Part shown: positions 8,380-16,993 of the stretch, piece by piece | Position numbering within the stretch: the first letter of the stretch is position 1 | How the letters are laid out: each line of letters opens with the position of its first letter | Assembly (NCBI RefSeq): GCF_006715485.1 | Contig: NZ_VFNH01000002.1 | Location: 806,001 to 870,000 of the forward strand | Length of the DNA: 64,000 nt | DNA from: Herbaspirillum sp. SJZ107 | GTDB lineage: Bacteria > Pseudomonadota > Gammaproteobacteria > Burkholderiales > Burkholderiaceae_D | Direction: 5' to 3' | Notes under the pieces: model-generated | Databases searched by the model: none | What the model was told of the DNA's origin: nothing | Seen by the model: the letters and a program-made list of their open reading frames with translations, nothing else | Made by a program: the position numbers and the translations under genes

Positions 8380-9518
8380 GGCGGCACCGTGGGGTCGGGA
8401 TCGATGGGCAGCAGCAAGCGCGAGGTCACGCCGCCGTTTTTGTTCTCTATTAATTGTACCTGAGCATTTTTGCCATACAGGCTGCGCAGCCGCTCGCGCA
8501 GGTTGGCCAGGCCGACGCCACCGCCGGGGCGCGGCGGCGCATGGCCGAGCCCGGCGCCGTCGTCGCCGACCTTGATGCACAGGACCTTGCCGTCGCAGTG
8601 CGCGTGCAGCACGATCTCGCCGCCCTCGACCTTGGGTTCGATGCCGTGCATCACCGCGTTCTCGACCAGCGGCTGGACCAGCATCGGCGCGATCGGGTAG
8701 TCGCGGCAGGCCGGATCTGCCTCGATGCGGTAGCGCAGGCGCCGGCCCAGGCGCACCGCCAGCACGTCGAGGTAGGCGCCGGCCAGGTCGAGCTCGGCGC
8801 CGACGCTGGCGTGCTCGGCGCGGCTGGCCGCCAGGCTGGCGCGCAGGAAGTCGATCAGGCGTTCCAGCATGTGGCGCGCCTGGCCAGGGGCCGGGCCGAT
8901 CAGGCTCACCACGTTGGCCAGCGTGTTGTACAGGAAGTGCGGTTCGATCTGGGCCTGCAGTGCGCGCAGGCGGGCTTCGGCGACCAGGCGCCCGGCTTCG
9001 GCGATCTTTTCCTGCTGGCGCGCCGCCTCTGCCTCGCGTGCCTGGCGCCGCGCGATGATGCCCAGCACGGTGATCATCAGCACCGCGATCAGTGCGCCGA
9101 CGGGCAGCAGCAGCCCCAGCTTGCCGGGGTGCCGCAGCAAGGCATCGGGACCGCGCAGCACCAGCTCGGTCAGCGTAATGCCGAGCACGACGCAGCCGGC
9201 GATCAGTACGCCCTGGCCCAGCAGCATCGGCCGGCTGCGGCGACCATAGGCTTCCGGTGCCGCCAGGCGCAGCGCGGCCAGCGTGCCGTGGATCAGGAAG
9301 CCGATCGCGTTCGAGGCCAGCAGCGTCATGCCGAGCCGGGGCAGGAGCGGCACCGTGCTGCCCGTCAGGGCCCCGACGGCGAACGTCACCGCCAGGCCGA
9401 GCAGGCTGCTCCAGAGCAGCGTGTAGACCAGGTCGCGCGCGGTCGAACGCGGCCAGCGCCGGAACAGGGCGATGACTTCCAGTGGGTGAGCGCTGCGGCT
9501 GCCTGGGCTCGTCGGCAT
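8358..9518 (-). CDS. LytS-type sensor histidine kinase
   Basis: 386 aa when started at the ATG at 9518, which is preceded at ideal spacing by GGAGG; two in-frame ATGs further upstream (9539, 9527) lack such a site. Four to five membrane segments occupy the first ~150 residues, then a short coiled coil. The His-kinase domain has QIEPHFLYNTLANV (phospho-His) and PLVENAVMHGI (N box), then a G-box region, typical of the LytS/HisKA_7TM-like sensor class. It overlaps the start of the LytTR regulator gene and presumably phosphorylates it. The signal sensed is not evident. Confidence 0.88.
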   Translation of the reverse strand: MPTSPGSRSAHPLEVIALFRRWPRSTARDLVYTLLWSSLLGLAVTFAVGALTGSTVPLLPRLGMTLLASNAIGFLIHGTLAALRLAAPEAYGRRSRPMLLGQGVLIAGCVVLGITLTELVLRGPDALLRHPGKLGLLLPVGALIAVLMITVLGIIARRQAREAEAARQQEKIAEAGRLVAEARLRALQAQIEPHFLYNTLANVVSLIGPAPGQARHMLERLIDFLRASLAASRAEHASVGAELDLAGAYLDVLAVRLGRRLRYRIEADPACRDYPIAPMLVQPLVENAVMHGIEPKVEGGEIVLHAHCDGKVLCIKVGDDGAGLGHAPPRPGGGVGLANLRERLRSLYGKNAQVQLIENKNGGVTSRLLLPIDPDPTVPPSNPSAP

Positions 9519-9634
9519 GCTGTCCTCCATCGGATTCATGAGCTGGGCATTATGTCGCAGCGCATCGGGACGCAGGACAGCATGCGATGAAACGCAGGCC
9601 CGGCGGCGCGAAAGGCATCTGGCGGGCGCCAGGC

Positions 9635-9667
9635 AAAAAAAATGCCGCTCAGCGAACTGAACGGCAT
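9635..9667 (-). terminator. Rho-independent terminator of the small-protein unit
   Basis: On the minus strand an 11-bp stem (ATGCCGTTCAG / CTGAGCGGCAT, one G-U pair) closes a UUCG tetraloop and is followed by eight T. It ends transcription of the small genes starting at 9919. Confidence 0.9.
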
Positions 9668-9686
9668 GGTTGTCAGGTGGTTTGGC

Positions 9687-9872
9687 TTAACTGTAACTGG
9701 TCCAGCTTTGCGGAATTTCGATCTGGCCGGACTGGGCAGCCTGGGCATAGGCGCGCATTTCGGCGACCATGGCTTCCAGTTGCTCGTTGCCGGGATTGGC
9801 CAGGAAACCCTTCATGCGTTCCTGGAGCGCAGCTTGCTGGTCGCGCCACTCATAACGGGACGACTTGCTCAT
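9687..9872 (-). CDS. Small uncharacterised protein (61 aa)
   Basis: Begins MSKSSRYEWRDQQ at 9872 with an excellent Shine-Dalgarno (AAGGAGG) in front, inside the end of an upstream 16-codon ORF. It is soluble-looking, helical and Gln/Ala/Glu-rich, with no membrane segment or cysteine. No family is recognised. The start overlaps the stop of the preceding tiny ORF as ATGA, and a strong terminator follows directly, so this is a self-contained short transcription unit. Confidence 0.65.
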   Translation of the reverse strand: MSKSSRYEWRDQQAALQERMKGFLANPGNEQLEAMVAEMRAYAQAAQSGQIEIPQSWTSYS

Positions 9873-9919
9873 ACACCCTCCTTGCGGCGAACAGCCGTGC
9901 TTGTAGTTTTGTTTTCCAT
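9869..9919 (-). CDS. Possible 16-residue leader/small ORF translationally coupled to the 61-aa gene
   Basis: ATG at 9919 sits six bases after AAGGAGG; it encodes MENKTTSTAVRRKEGV and ends in the TGA of an ATGA overlap with the next gene. The Shine-Dalgarno of the 61-aa gene lies within its last codons (AAG GAG GGT), so ribosomes finishing this ORF would affect initiation downstream. An ATG two codons earlier abuts the ribosome site too closely to be used. Confidence 0.45.
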   Translation of the reverse strand: MENKTTSTAVRRKEGV

Positions 9920-10020
9920 GGACATCCTCCTTCTGAGATCGATAGCATGCCAAACGGGTAGCGACGAGTCCGTGCGTTGACACACATTCTTTTCCGCACC
10001 TTTTGGATAGCGGATTAGCA

Positions 10021-10674
10021 TTATTTTAACACGCTGTGGTAGAAGAGTTCCAAGCGGCCTTCCAGTTCGTGCAGGGCATCGTCGGGCGTCCTGGGACGCT
10101 GGCAGATCAGCGTGCGCAGCTGTTCGCCGCAGATACAGGCCATCAGGAAGCCGGGCAGCAAATCGAGCGGCACGTCGGGACGCATCTGGGCGCGGATCTC
10201 GGGGCGGGCGAAGAAGCGTGCCAGCATCTCGCGGGTCTGGCGCGGACCGCCGTTCCAGAAGGCATCCGCCAGCTCGGGGTTGGTCGGGGCCTCGGCCAGC
10301 ACCACGCGCTGCATCTCGACGGCTTCGTCCGACACCAGCAGCTCGTGCATCTGGTGGGCGAAGTCGCCGACGATGTCGCGCAAGGGACGCGGATCGGTGT
10401 CCATCGGCTGGCTGTGGAAGAAACGGTCGCGCTTGGCGGCCAGCACGGCGCGCAGCAAGCCTTCCTTGCCGCCGAATTTGACGTAGATGGTGCGCACCGC
10501 AACGTGGGCGGCGCGGGCGATCGATTCCAGGCTGGTCTTGGTATAGCCGTTCTTCAGGAACAGGCTGCCGGCGATCTGCAGCAGCTCCTGCATGCGCGCC
10601 TCGACGTCGGCCGCCTTGGGCCGGCCGGCAGCCTTTCCCGGGCAACCGTCGGTGTCTTGCTTGAGTTTGTCCAT
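10021..10674 (-). CDS. TetR/AcrR-family transcriptional regulator of the adjacent efflux operon
   Basis: 217 aa. The N-terminal helix-turn-helix is clear (TSLESIARAAHVAVRTIYVKF, about residues 48-68, then GGKEGLL), and the C-terminal ligand-binding half is variable as usual. It is transcribed divergently from the emrA-emrB-tolC-like genes across a 117-bp region with a palindromic operator, which is the usual arrangement of a local repressor. The inducer is unknown. Confidence 0.88.
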   Translation of the reverse strand: MDKLKQDTDGCPGKAAGRPKAADVEARMQELLQIAGSLFLKNGYTKTSLESIARAAHVAVRTIYVKFGGKEGLLRAVLAAKRDRFFHSQPMDTDPRPLRDIVGDFAHQMHELLVSDEAVEMQRVVLAEAPTNPELADAFWNGGPRQTREMLARFFARPEIRAQMRPDVPLDLLPGFLMACICGEQLRTLICQRPRTPDDALHELEGRLELFYHSVLK

Positions 10675-10697
10675 GGTTCACACTGTAGGTCAAGATC

Positions 10698-10721
10698 AAA
10701 TGAAATGCAACCGTTTCATTT
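10698..10721. promoter_or_regulatory. Inverted-repeat operator for the TetR regulator
   Basis: Perfect 8-bp arms AAATGAAA (10698-10705) and TTTCATTT (10714-10721) with an 8-bp spacer, flanked on both sides by GTCAAG/CTTGAC. The downstream arm abuts the -35 box of the efflux promoter. A further CATTTCATT half-site lies at about 10761. Confidence 0.7.
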
Positions 10722-10722
10722 C

Positions 10723-10751
10723 TTGACTTCGCCGGAGCTTTGTCGAATAAT
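10723..10751 (+). promoter_or_regulatory. Sigma-70-type promoter of the efflux operon
   Basis: TTGACT (10723-10728), a 17-bp spacer, then AATAAT (10746-10751): each hexamer is one base from consensus. It reads toward the EmrA-like gene at 10792 and its -35 touches the TetR-type operator. Confidence 0.7.
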
Positions 10752-10791
10752 GCGATCAACCCATTTCATTTTTTCCTTCGGAGTCACATCC

Positions 10792-11943
10792 ATGTCAGAG
10801 CAGCAAACCACGGTTCAGCAGAAACCGACAGCCGCCCCAGGCGCAGCACCCGCAGGCGCCCCCGCCAATGCGGGCAAGGGCCCGCCGAAGCGCGTGCTGC
10901 TCGTGGTCGGCGTGATCGCCATCGCCGCCCTGGGCGTGGGCGGCCGCATGTGGTACCGCAGCGCCAATTTCGTCGACACCGAAAATGCCTACGTCACCGG
11001 CCACGTGCACCCGATGTCCTCGCGCATCCCGGGCGTCGTCACCAAGGTCATGTTCGACGACAACCAGGTGGTCAAGGCCGGCGACGTGCTGGCCGAGCTC
11101 GACCCGGCCGACCAGCGCGTGAAGGTCGACCAGATCCAGGCCCAGATCGCCAGCGTGAAGCAGCAGATCATCCAGGCCGACGCCTCGGTCGAGCAGGCCA
11201 AGGCCCAGGCTTCGGCCGCCGGCGCCCAGGTCGCGCAGGCCCAGGCCAACCTGGTGCGCGCCAACCAGGATGCGACCCGTTTCCGCCAGCTGTACAACAC
11301 CCAGATGAAAGCCGTGTCGAAGGCCGAGCTGGACGCCGCCACCGCCGCGCGTGCCGGCGCCAATGCCGACGTCACCGCGCGCCGCGACAACGCCACTGCC
11401 GCCAAGGCCCAGATCGCCGCCGCGGCTTCCGCGCGCGACGTCCTCAAGGCCCAGGTGAAAGTGCTGCAGGCGCAGCTGAAGGACGCCCAGCAGCAGCTCG
11501 GCTACAACCAGATCCTGGCCCCGGTCAGCGGCCGCATCGGCAAGAAGAACGTCGAAGTCGGCGCCCGCATCCAGCCGGGCCAGCAGCTGGCCGCCATCGT
11601 GCAGGACGACGTCTGGGTCACCGCAAACTTCAAGGAGACCCAGCTGCCGGGCCTGCAGGTCGGCCAGGCCGTCAAGGTCGAAGTCGACGCGCTGCCGGAC
11701 CACGAGCTGATCGGCCGCGTGGACAGCTTCTCGCCGGCCTCGGGCAACCAGTTCGCGCTGCTGCCGGCCGATAACGCGACCGGCAACTTCACCAAGATCG
11801 TCCAGCGCGTGCCGGTGAAAATCACCTTCAAGCCGGAAGACCTCAAGAAGTACGCGGGCCGCCTGGCGCCGGGCATGTCGACGGTGGTCGAGATCGACCT
11901 GCGCCAGAAGCCGGCGCAAACGCAAACCGCTACCGCTCAATAA
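10792..11943 (+). CDS. emrA: EmrA/HlyD-family periplasmic adaptor of a tripartite efflux pump
   Basis: 383 aa from the ATG at 10792 (GGAG nine bases upstream). A Gln/Pro/Ala-rich cytoplasmic N-terminus precedes one membrane segment (RVLLVVGVIAIAALGVGG, about 34-51). Then come the first half of a lipoyl/barrel-sandwich domain (NAYVTGHVHPMSSRIPG...VVKAGDVLAELDP), a long Ala/Gln coiled-coil hairpin (about 115-230), and the second lipoyl half plus beta-barrel (ILAPVSGRIGKKNVEVGARIQPG, VTANFKETQL). This layout is that of EmrA. It is followed 11 nt later by the EmrB-like pump. Confidence 0.9.
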   Translation: MSEQQTTVQQKPTAAPGAAPAGAPANAGKGPPKRVLLVVGVIAIAALGVGGRMWYRSANFVDTENAYVTGHVHPMSSRIPGVVTKVMFDDNQVVKAGDVLAELDPADQRVKVDQIQAQIASVKQQIIQADASVEQAKAQASAAGAQVAQAQANLVRANQDATRFRQLYNTQMKAVSKAELDAATAARAGANADVTARRDNATAAKAQIAAAASARDVLKAQVKVLQAQLKDAQQQLGYNQILAPVSGRIGKKNVEVGARIQPGQQLAAIVQDDVWVTANFKETQLPGLQVGQAVKVEVDALPDHELIGRVDSFSPASGNQFALLPADNATGNFTKIVQRVPVKITFKPEDLKKYAGRLAPGMSTVVEIDLRQKPAQTQTATAQ

Positions 11944-11954
11944 CAGGGTAAGCC

Positions 11955-13571
11955 ATGACGAGTTCCACCAAGCCGATGTCAGGGCCGCCGGCAGGCATGC
12001 CGGCAATGCCCGCGCCCAATGCGCACGTCGACGCGCGCACCTGGATCGCGGTGGCCGCCGGCCTGCTCGGCGCCTTCATGGCGGTGCTCGACATCCAGAT
12101 CACCAACTCCTCGCTGCGCGACATCCTCGGTACGCTGTCGGCCACGCAGGAAGAGGGCTCGTGGATCTCGACCGCCTACCTGTGCGCCGAGATCGTGGTG
12201 ATCCCGATGACCGCGCTGTTTACGCGCGCCCTCGGCCAGCGGCGCTACCTGATGGGCACGACGGCCCTGTTCCTGCTGTTCTCGACCCTGTGCGGTTCGG
12301 CCTGGAGCCTGGAAAGCATGATCGTGTTCCGCATGCTGCAGGGCTTCAGCGGCGGCGCCCTGATCCCGATGGCGATGACCCTGGTCATGACGCGCCTGCC
12401 CGCCTCCAAGCGCGCGGTCGGCATGGCGATGTTCGGCCTGACCGCGACGCTGGCGCCGGCCATGGGCCCGACCCTGGGCGGCTACCTCACCGAGCTGTAT
12501 GGCTGGCCCTGGATCTTCTACATCAACTGGGTGCCGGGCGTGCTCCTCATCGCCGGCATGTACTGGGGCATCGACAAGGAACCGAAGAACCTGCAGATGC
12601 TGCTGAAAGCCGACTGGCTGGGCATCGCCTTCATGGCCACCGGCCTGGCCAGCCTCACCATCTTCCTGGAAGAGGGCAACACCAAGGACTGGTTCGACTC
12701 CGGTTTCATCATCACCTTCGCCGCGCTGGCGCTGTTCGGCATCCTGGGCTGGGTCGTGATCGGTTTTACGCGGCCGGATCCGTTCGTGAACCTGCGCCTG
12801 TACGGCACCCGCAACTTCATGGTCGCGACCATCCTGTCGGCCGTGATCGGCATGGGCCTGTACGGTTCCTCGTACCTGCTGCCGCTGTTCCTGGGCCAGA
12901 TCGCCGGCTATTCGCCGATGCAGATCGGCGAAGTCATTGCCTGGATGGGCTTGCCGCAGCTGTTCGTGATGCCCTTCGTGGCGCGCCTGTCGCAGAAGAT
13001 CGACAACCGCCTGATGTGCATGTTCGGCCTGTCGATGTTCGGCATTTCCTGCCTGATGAACGCCTACATGGACGCCTCGACCGGCTACGACCAGCTGATG
13101 CTGTCGCAGATCATCCGCGCCATCGGCCAGCCCTTCGTGATGCTGACGCTGTCGAACTTCGCCATGAACGGCGTGGCGCCGAAGGACATGCCGTCGGCCT
13201 CGAGCCTGTTCAACATGACGCGTAACCTGGGCGGCTCGATCGGCATCGCGCTGCTGGCGACCTCGCTGACCAACCGCGAGCACTTCCACTCGGCGCGCCT
13301 GGGCGAAGCGGTGTCGCTGGCCTCGAGCGCGACCCAGGCCAGGCTGGATGCGCTGACCCAGGGCTTCATCGCCAACGGCATCGACCCGGCCACCGCGGCC
13401 AACCAGGCCCTCGCCGCGATCGACCGCATCGTGCGGCGCGAGTCCTTCGTGATGGCCTACAACGACGGCTTCTGGATCGTCGGCGTGATCCTGCTGGCGG
13501 CCTGCATTCCGCTGTGGTTCGCGGACAAGGTCAAGTCGCCGGGTGGGCCGAGCGCTGGTGGTGGTCACTGA
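11955..13571 (+). CDS. emrB: EmrB/QacA-type DHA2 major-facilitator drug exporter
   Basis: 538 aa inner-membrane proton antiporter with 14 expected membrane spans. DHA2 hallmarks include LLGAFMAVLDIQITNSSLRDI in the first span, EGSWISTAYL, and LQGFSGGALIPMAMTL. The long loop near residues 430-475 before the last span is normal for EmrB. It works with the upstream adaptor and downstream outer-membrane channel to expel hydrophobic compounds. AGGG precedes the ATG; only 11-12 nt separate it from each neighbour, so the three genes form one operon. Confidence 0.92.
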   Translation: MTSSTKPMSGPPAGMPAMPAPNAHVDARTWIAVAAGLLGAFMAVLDIQITNSSLRDILGTLSATQEEGSWISTAYLCAEIVVIPMTALFTRALGQRRYLMGTTALFLLFSTLCGSAWSLESMIVFRMLQGFSGGALIPMAMTLVMTRLPASKRAVGMAMFGLTATLAPAMGPTLGGYLTELYGWPWIFYINWVPGVLLIAGMYWGIDKEPKNLQMLLKADWLGIAFMATGLASLTIFLEEGNTKDWFDSGFIITFAALALFGILGWVVIGFTRPDPFVNLRLYGTRNFMVATILSAVIGMGLYGSSYLLPLFLGQIAGYSPMQIGEVIAWMGLPQLFVMPFVARLSQKIDNRLMCMFGLSMFGISCLMNAYMDASTGYDQLMLSQIIRAIGQPFVMLTLSNFAMNGVAPKDMPSASSLFNMTRNLGGSIGIALLATSLTNREHFHSARLGEAVSLASSATQARLDALTQGFIANGIDPATAANQALAAIDRIVRRESFVMAYNDGFWIVGVILLAACIPLWFADKVKSPGGPSAGGGH

Positions 13572-13583
13572 TAAATATTTGAG

Positions 13584-15116
13584 ATGAAAAATACTATGTT
13601 CAAGCCTGTCATCCACACCGCGCTGGCCGCCGCCATCGCCACGCTGCTGAGCGCCTGCGGCACCGTCGGCCCCAACTTCGTCGCGCCCAAGAGCGTCGAT
13701 GCCCCGGCCTACCGCCACGCCGCGGAGGCGGGCGCCGCTGCGTCGAATGCAGCCCAGACGGGTGCGCAGGCGGCCGCCCAGCCGAGCGCTCAGTTGAACG
13801 ATACTGCGCGCCTGCCGGCCGAATGGTGGACCGTCTTCAACGACGCCACCCTCAGCCAGCTGGAGACGCGCGCCCTGCACGACAACCCGAACGTGCGCGC
13901 CGCTGCGCAGCGCCTGGTGCAGGCGCAGGCCCAGCTGGGCGTGACGCGCGCCGGCCAGCTGCCGCGCGTGAACGTCTCGGCCGGTATCGCCAACCAGCGC
14001 ACCTCGGCCGAGAGCGCGCAGGGCCTGGCGCTCGGCCACCGTTCGATCGAGGGTAATAACTACTCGGTCGGCGCCGACTTTTCGTACGAGCTGGACCTGT
14101 GGGGCCGCGTGCGCCGCGTGGTCGAAGCCTCCGATGCCCAGGCGCTGGCGGCCCAGGACGACCGCGACGGCGTGCTGCTGATGCTGTCCGGCCAGGTAGC
14201 GACAACCTACTGGCAGCTGCGCGGCCTGGACACCGAGATGGCGATCCTGCGCACCGCGCTGGCCACCCGCCGCGAATCGCAGGAACTGATCGAGGCGCGC
14301 TTCAACGCCGGCCTGTCGAATGAACTGGACGTCTCGCGCGCCCGCATCGAGCGCGCCAACGCCGAAGCCGACCTGCACGAAGTCCAGCGCCAGCGCAACA
14401 CGCTGGAACACGCCCTCGCCGTGCTGGTCGGCGTGTCGCCGAGCCAGCCGATCCTGACGGCCGTCCAGGACGGCGCCTTGCCACTGCCCCCGAGCATCCC
14501 GGTCGGCCTGCCGGCCAGCCTGCTGGGCCAGCGTCCCGACCTGGCCTCGAGCGTCGAGACCCTGCGTTCGTTCAACGCCCAGATCGGCGTGGCCGAAGGC
14601 GCGTTCTACCCGGCGGTGAGCCTGACCGGCAACTTTGGCTACGCCTCGAAAAGCCTGAGCGACCTGGCCCAGGGCAGCGCGCGCCAGTTCTCGTTCGGTC
14701 CGCTGGCACTGTCGCTGCCGGTGTTCGACGCCGGCCGCAACCGCGCCAACCTGAACCTGGCCAAGGCCCGCTACGACGAAGCGGTGGCCAACCACGAAGC
14801 ACGCCTGCTGACCGCCCTGCGCGAAGTGGAAGATGCGCTGTCGGACGTGGCCCAGCGCCAGCAGCAGGGCGACGTCCAGCTGCAGGCCCAGGAAGCCGCC
14901 GCGCGTGCGCTGCTGGTGGCCCAGGCGCGCTACGATCGCGGCGTCTCGACCTACCTCGACGTCACCGACGCCCAGCGCAGCGCGCTGGCGGCCGACCGCG
15001 CCGCGGCGCAGATCCGCACCCAGCGCCTGGTGGCGGCGGTGTCGGTGGCGCGCGCGCTGGGCGGCGGCTGGACGCAGGGGGCGCCGGAGGCGACCATTGC
15101 CAAGGCCGGCAATTAA
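13584..15116 (+). CDS. Outer-membrane efflux lipoprotein, NodT/OprM (TolC-like) family
   Basis: 510 aa. A signal peptide ends in a lipobox (LLSAC, Cys about 26), giving a lipid-anchored outer-membrane channel. Two TolC-type repeats follow, with the usual WWTVFND...LETRALHDNPNVRAA at the start of the first and LLGQRPDLASSVETLRSFNAQIGVAEGAFYP in the second. Relative to many OprM proteins, the region after the lipobox (about 45-70) is an Ala/Gln-rich insert. It completes the EmrAB-type pump. ATG at 13584 is used; a second ATG five codons on is also possible. Confidence 0.9.
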   Translation: MKNTMFKPVIHTALAAAIATLLSACGTVGPNFVAPKSVDAPAYRHAAEAGAAASNAAQTGAQAAAQPSAQLNDTARLPAEWWTVFNDATLSQLETRALHDNPNVRAAAQRLVQAQAQLGVTRAGQLPRVNVSAGIANQRTSAESAQGLALGHRSIEGNNYSVGADFSYELDLWGRVRRVVEASDAQALAAQDDRDGVLLMLSGQVATTYWQLRGLDTEMAILRTALATRRESQELIEARFNAGLSNELDVSRARIERANAEADLHEVQRQRNTLEHALAVLVGVSPSQPILTAVQDGALPLPPSIPVGLPASLLGQRPDLASSVETLRSFNAQIGVAEGAFYPAVSLTGNFGYASKSLSDLAQGSARQFSFGPLALSLPVFDAGRNRANLNLAKARYDEAVANHEARLLTALREVEDALSDVAQRQQQGDVQLQAQEAAARALLVAQARYDRGVSTYLDVTDAQRSALAADRAAAQIRTQRLVAAVSVARALGGGWTQGAPEATIAKAGN

Positions 15117-15132
15117 TTGCATTAACTTGGAG

Positions 15133-15155
15133 CAATAGTGCCGGGGGCACTATTG
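15133..15155 (+). terminator. Hairpin at the end of the efflux operon
   Basis: Perfect 10-bp stem CAATAGTGCC / GGCACTATTG with a three-base loop, 16 nt after the operon stop. There is no long T-run, so it may act as an mRNA 3' stabiliser or weak terminator. Confidence 0.5.
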
Positions 15156-15157
15156 CG

Positions 15158-15245
15158 CCTTCGCAGGGGCGACGTTTTACTGCTAACGGTTATCTTCACC
15201 ACTAACAGTGAATCCGTCGCCCCTGCGCAGGCAGGGGCCCAAGTT
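15158..15245. repeat. REP-like repeat cluster
   Basis: A partial inverse copy (CCTTCGCAGGGGCGACG, 15158-15174) and a fuller direct copy (15215-15245, starting CGTCGCCCCTGCGCAGG and ending GGCCCAAGTT) bracket a 40-bp spacer. The core matches the pair at 2953-3037. Confidence 0.6.
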
Positions 15246-15305
15246 CGTTGAGCAAAACAAGACGGTGTAATATCGGCAATCATCATAACTCCGCCAATAC
15301 CGTCC

Positions 15306-16343
15306 ATGTCCCTGCGCCCCCACGCCCTGTTCATCGCGGCACTCCTCGCCGCCAGCCCTGCCTTCGCCCAGTCCTGGCAGCCGCAAGCCAGCAACACCAG
15401 CGCCGAACTGCGCGGCCTCTCGGTCGTGAGCAGCACGGTCGCCTGGGCCAGCGGCACCAAGGGCACCGTCCTGCGCACGGTCGACGGCAGCCACTGGCAA
15501 GCCATGCAGGTGCCGGACGCCGACAAGATCGATTTCCGTGACATCCAGGCCTTCGACGCCGACACCGCCATCGCCATGGGCGCCGGGCCGGGCGCCGCGT
15601 CGCGCCTGTTCCGCACCGTCGACGGCGGCGCCCACTGGACGCCGGTCGCCACCAACGGCTACGCCGACGGCTTCTGGGACGGCATGGCCTTCTGGGACAA
15701 GGACAACGGCATCCTGTTCGGCGACCCGGTCAAGGGCCGCTTCCAGATCTACGCCACGGGCGACGGCGGCGCAAGCTGGCGCGAAGTGGACGCCACCGGA
15801 CTGGATGCGCTGCCGTCGGAAGGCGCATTCGCCGCCAGCGGCACCAGCATCGCCGTGGCCGGCACCGGCGACGCCTGGATCGGCACCGGCGGCGCAAGCA
15901 GCGCGCGCGTGTTCCACTCGGGCGACCGCGGACGCACCTGGCGCGCGCAGGCGACCCCGATCCCGGCCGGCGCGGCGGCCAAGGGCGTGTTCTCGGTTGC
16001 CTTCGCGCATCCGAAGGAAGGCATCGCGGTCGGCGGCGACTACAAGGAAAAACTGCTGGAAGGCGTCAACGGCGCCGTGACCCGGGATGGCGGCGCGACC
16101 TGGACGGCGGCGCCGGTGCAGCCGGCCGGCTACATGTCGGTGGTGGTGCCGGTGCCGGGCGCGGCGCGCACCTATGTCGCGGCGGGCCTGGCCGGGTCCG
16201 GCATCACGCGCGACAGCGGCAAGAGCTGGACCGCGCTCGATACCACGCCGGTCAACACGGTCGGCTTTGCGACGCCTTCGGCCGGCTGGGCCGTGGGTCC
16301 CAAAGGATTGCTTATGAAATATATTGGTAAGGCAATTAATTAA
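15306..16343 (+). CDS. Secreted YCF48/BNR-repeat beta-propeller protein
   Basis: 345 aa with a signal peptide cut after SPAFA. Repeated blades carry the TVDGxxW / DxGxxW signature (VLRTVDGSHWQ, LFRTVDGGAHWT, ATGDGGASWRE, HSGDRGRTWRA, RDGGATWTA, RDSGKSWTA), as in YCF48/HCF136-like and BNR-type propellers. Homologues are annotated only as oxidoreductase-like or photosystem-assembly-like; no photosynthesis is implied here. It stands alone and its function is unknown, probably a periplasmic or outer-membrane-associated scaffold. Confidence 0.8.
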   Translation: MSLRPHALFIAALLAASPAFAQSWQPQASNTSAELRGLSVVSSTVAWASGTKGTVLRTVDGSHWQAMQVPDADKIDFRDIQAFDADTAIAMGAGPGAASRLFRTVDGGAHWTPVATNGYADGFWDGMAFWDKDNGILFGDPVKGRFQIYATGDGGASWREVDATGLDALPSEGAFAASGTSIAVAGTGDAWIGTGGASSARVFHSGDRGRTWRAQATPIPAGAAAKGVFSVAFAHPKEGIAVGGDYKEKLLEGVNGAVTRDGGATWTAAPVQPAGYMSVVVPVPGAARTYVAAGLAGSGITRDSGKSWTALDTTPVNTVGFATPSAGWAVGPKGLLMKYIGKAIN

Positions 16344-16588
16344 GCGAATTCGGTAATCGATCCGGCGCTATCAAAAGGGCCACGCTTTATTTAAAATATA
16401 AAGCTGGTCCTTGTTACCGGATTCCTGTATATTGAAATTCTGCACTTGCATCAAGTTGTCGTCATTGTTGGTCTCTTTCCTGTCCGGTTCTTGCCAGAAC
16501 CCTTCCTGTTCGGATCCCTCTGTTAGATTTTCCTTGGTTACGAGTGTATCTCGGGCATGGCCCATTACGATTTAAAAAAGGAAATGAC

Positions 16589-16798
16589 ATGAGTATCGAA
16601 ACCGGCACGGTAAAGTGGTTCAACGACGCAAAAGGATTTGGCTTCATTGCCCCGGATAATGGCGGCGCCGATTTGTTCGCGCACTTCCAGGACATCCAGT
16701 CGCAAGGCTTCAAGAGCCTGGCCGAAAACCAGCGCGTCTCGTTCGAGCGCGGCACGGGCCCGAAGGGCGAAAAAGCCAGCAATATCCGCGGCGCATAA
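16589..16798 (+). CDS. Cold-shock domain protein (CspA family)
   Basis: 69 aa, a single OB-fold that binds single-stranded RNA/DNA. RNP1 is KGFGFI and RNP2 is DLFAHF (the family more often has VHF). The ATG at 16589 follows AAAGGAAATGAC. About 245 bp with no gene precedes it, consistent with the long structured 5' leader typical of csp genes. A strong terminator is at 16943-16966. Confidence 0.95.
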   Translation: MSIETGTVKWFNDAKGFGFIAPDNGGADLFAHFQDIQSQGFKSLAENQRVSFERGTGPKGEKASNIRGA

Positions 16799-16942
16799 CG
16801 ACCCGCAAACCTGATCTCCAGAACAGCAACGCACCCCGGGCGACGGCACCGTGCAGATAGCACGGGCGGTCGTCAGGCCGGACGGACACCACGCAGATAG
16901 CATGGGTATCGACGAAGCGCCGGGAAGACGGAGTGATGAAGG

Positions 16943-16970
16943 AAAGCTCGCTTGGCGAGCTTTTTTCTTT
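16943..16970 (+). terminator. Rho-independent terminator
   Basis: Nine-base stem AAAGCTCGC / GCGAGCTTT with a TTG loop and a T-rich tail. It ends the cold-shock gene transcript after a ~145-nt 3' region, just before the next small gene. Confidence 0.85.
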
Positions 16971-16993
16971 TGTGCCGGTTAAATGGAGTGGTA

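Noticed and set aside
11979..15122. Long minus-strand frame opposite emrB and the TolC-like gene
   Set aside because: Shadow of high-GC coding sequence on the other strand; no domain and low-complexity composition.
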